From Asticcacaulis sp. MM231 (lineage in GTDB: Bacteria; Pseudomonadota; Alphaproteobacteria; Caulobacterales; Caulobacteraceae), in assembly GCF_964186625.1 (NCBI RefSeq), contig NZ_OZ075108.1:1054001-1118000 (forward strand): 64,000 bases of DNA, read 5' to 3'. Numbering within the stretch: position 1 is the first letter of the stretch; each line of letters begins with the position of its first letter. The position numbers and the translations under genes were made by a program. Positions 63,624 to 64,000 of the stretch are shown piece after piece. Under the pieces are notes generated by a model. The model did not search any database. It saw nothing but the letters and a program-made list of their open reading frames with translations, and was not told the origin of the DNA.

Positions 63624-63638
63624 GTTCTTGTTATGTTC
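63624..63638 (+). promoter_or_regulatory. LexA (SOS) box
   Basis: GTTC-TTGTTAT-GTTC matches the alphaproteobacterial LexA box GTTC-N7-GTTC exactly. It ends 5 bases before the polymerase start, so LexA would block transcription or initiation until DNA damage. Confidence 0.88.
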
Positions 63639-63643
63639 TTTGC

Positions 63644-64000
63644 ATGGCGCAGAATGCAGACACGACAGAACTCGACGAACGCTGGCGCGACGGTGCGGAA
63701 CTGCGCTGGCTCTACCTCGATATGAACTCTTATTTCGCCAGTTGCGCCCAGCAGGACGAACCGGCGATACGCGGGAGGCCGGTAATCGTGGTGCCGGTGA
63801 TGTCGGATTACACCTGCGCCATTGCCGCCAGCTATCAGGCCAAGGCGCTCGGCGTCAAAACCGGCACCCAGGTCAAGGAGGCGAGGGAGAAGATTCCGGG
63901 GCTAATTGTCCGTGAGGCCCGACCGGATCGTTATGTCGACCTGCACAACAAGATCCTGGAGCAGATCGACCACGTCATTCCGGTCGAAAAGGTGTGTTCG
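63644..64000 (+). CDS. Y-family DNA polymerase, 5' part
   Basis: First 119 residues; the gene runs off the window. Palm motif WLYLDMNSYFASCAQQDEPAIRGRPVIVVPV has the first catalytic Asp with the YF steric gate, and SDYTCAIAASYQAKALGVKTGTQVKEAREKIPGLIV follows. This ImpB/MucB/SamB family does translesion synthesis. The subgroup cannot be told from this part. Confidence 0.9.
   Translation, partial: MAQNADTTELDERWRDGAELRWLYLDMNSYFASCAQQDEPAIRGRPVIVVPVMSDYTCAIAASYQAKALGVKTGTQVKEAREKIPGLIVREARPDRYVDLHNKILEQIDHVIPVEKVCS

Overview
The window looks like a stretch of chromosome from a Caulobacterales alphaproteobacterium. Asticcacaulis is my best guess, because base composition looks lower in G+C than Caulobacter or Brevundimonas; this is inference. 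The grounds are: the cell-cycle kinase CckA just downstream of fliQ-fliR-flhB, the CtrA-proteolysis adaptor RcdA (DUF1465), a TrcR/DUF1013 regulator, an exact CtrA box (TTAA-N7-TTAAC) before fliQ, a sigma-54 promoter before flgF, and an alphaproteobacterial LexA box (GTTC-N7-GTTC) before a Y-family polymerase.

Layout. 0-6 kb: end of a phaB-like reductase, a DUF4908 protein, gloB, a methyltransferase, SixA-like phosphatase, pyrD and an O-antigen-ligase-like gene. 6-23 kb: a flagellar block: flgF-flgG-flgA-flgH (minus); fliL-fliM-DUF6468 protein-MotE-like protein-large TPR protein (plus); fliO-fliP-small membrane protein (minus); flgB-flgC-fliE and fliQ-fliR-flhB (plus); then cckA. 25-28 kb: three paralogous small exported proteins around a DUF3445 heme oxygenase-like gene, and rpmE. 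28-38 kb: ABC exporter, ArsR/SRPBCC pair with a palindromic operator, SMP-30 protein, suhB, efp, acyltransferase, a cobalamin riboswitch controlling metE, and a lipoprotein. 38.3-41.1 kb: an insertion-sequence graveyard (two broken IS630-family copies, a foreign IS end, one intact IS1182-type element). 41-52 kb: thiE, a glycine-zipper protein, bfd-bfr with a Fur-like palindrome, a Tat-lipoprotein methyltransferase, a hydrolase, hisN, XRE regulator, rcdA, DUF1192, quinone oxidoreductase, ABC-F protein, trcR. 52-64 kb: a mini flagellar-rod-like protein, a DUF1501/DUF1800 pair, the rpmI-rplT-pheS-orf-pheT cluster, a GFA protein, an MFS transporter and the start of a LexA-boxed Y-family polymerase.

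How it fits together. Flagellar rod, ring, switch and export genes share the region with CckA, whose phosphorelay activates CtrA, and CtrA-type sites stand before fliQ and in the flgF/fliL and fliO/flgB divergent regions. RcdA, which promotes CtrA destruction, is further along. The early-to-late flagellar cascade (CtrA then sigma-54) is therefore legible in the DNA.

Four genes (gloB, the O-antigen ligase-like gene, one small exported protein, DUF1800) each need a single-base shift to be full length. That is dense for a healthy chromosome and may reflect base-calling errors; each is described as a gene with a frameshift. No tRNA, rRNA or CRISPR array was seen.
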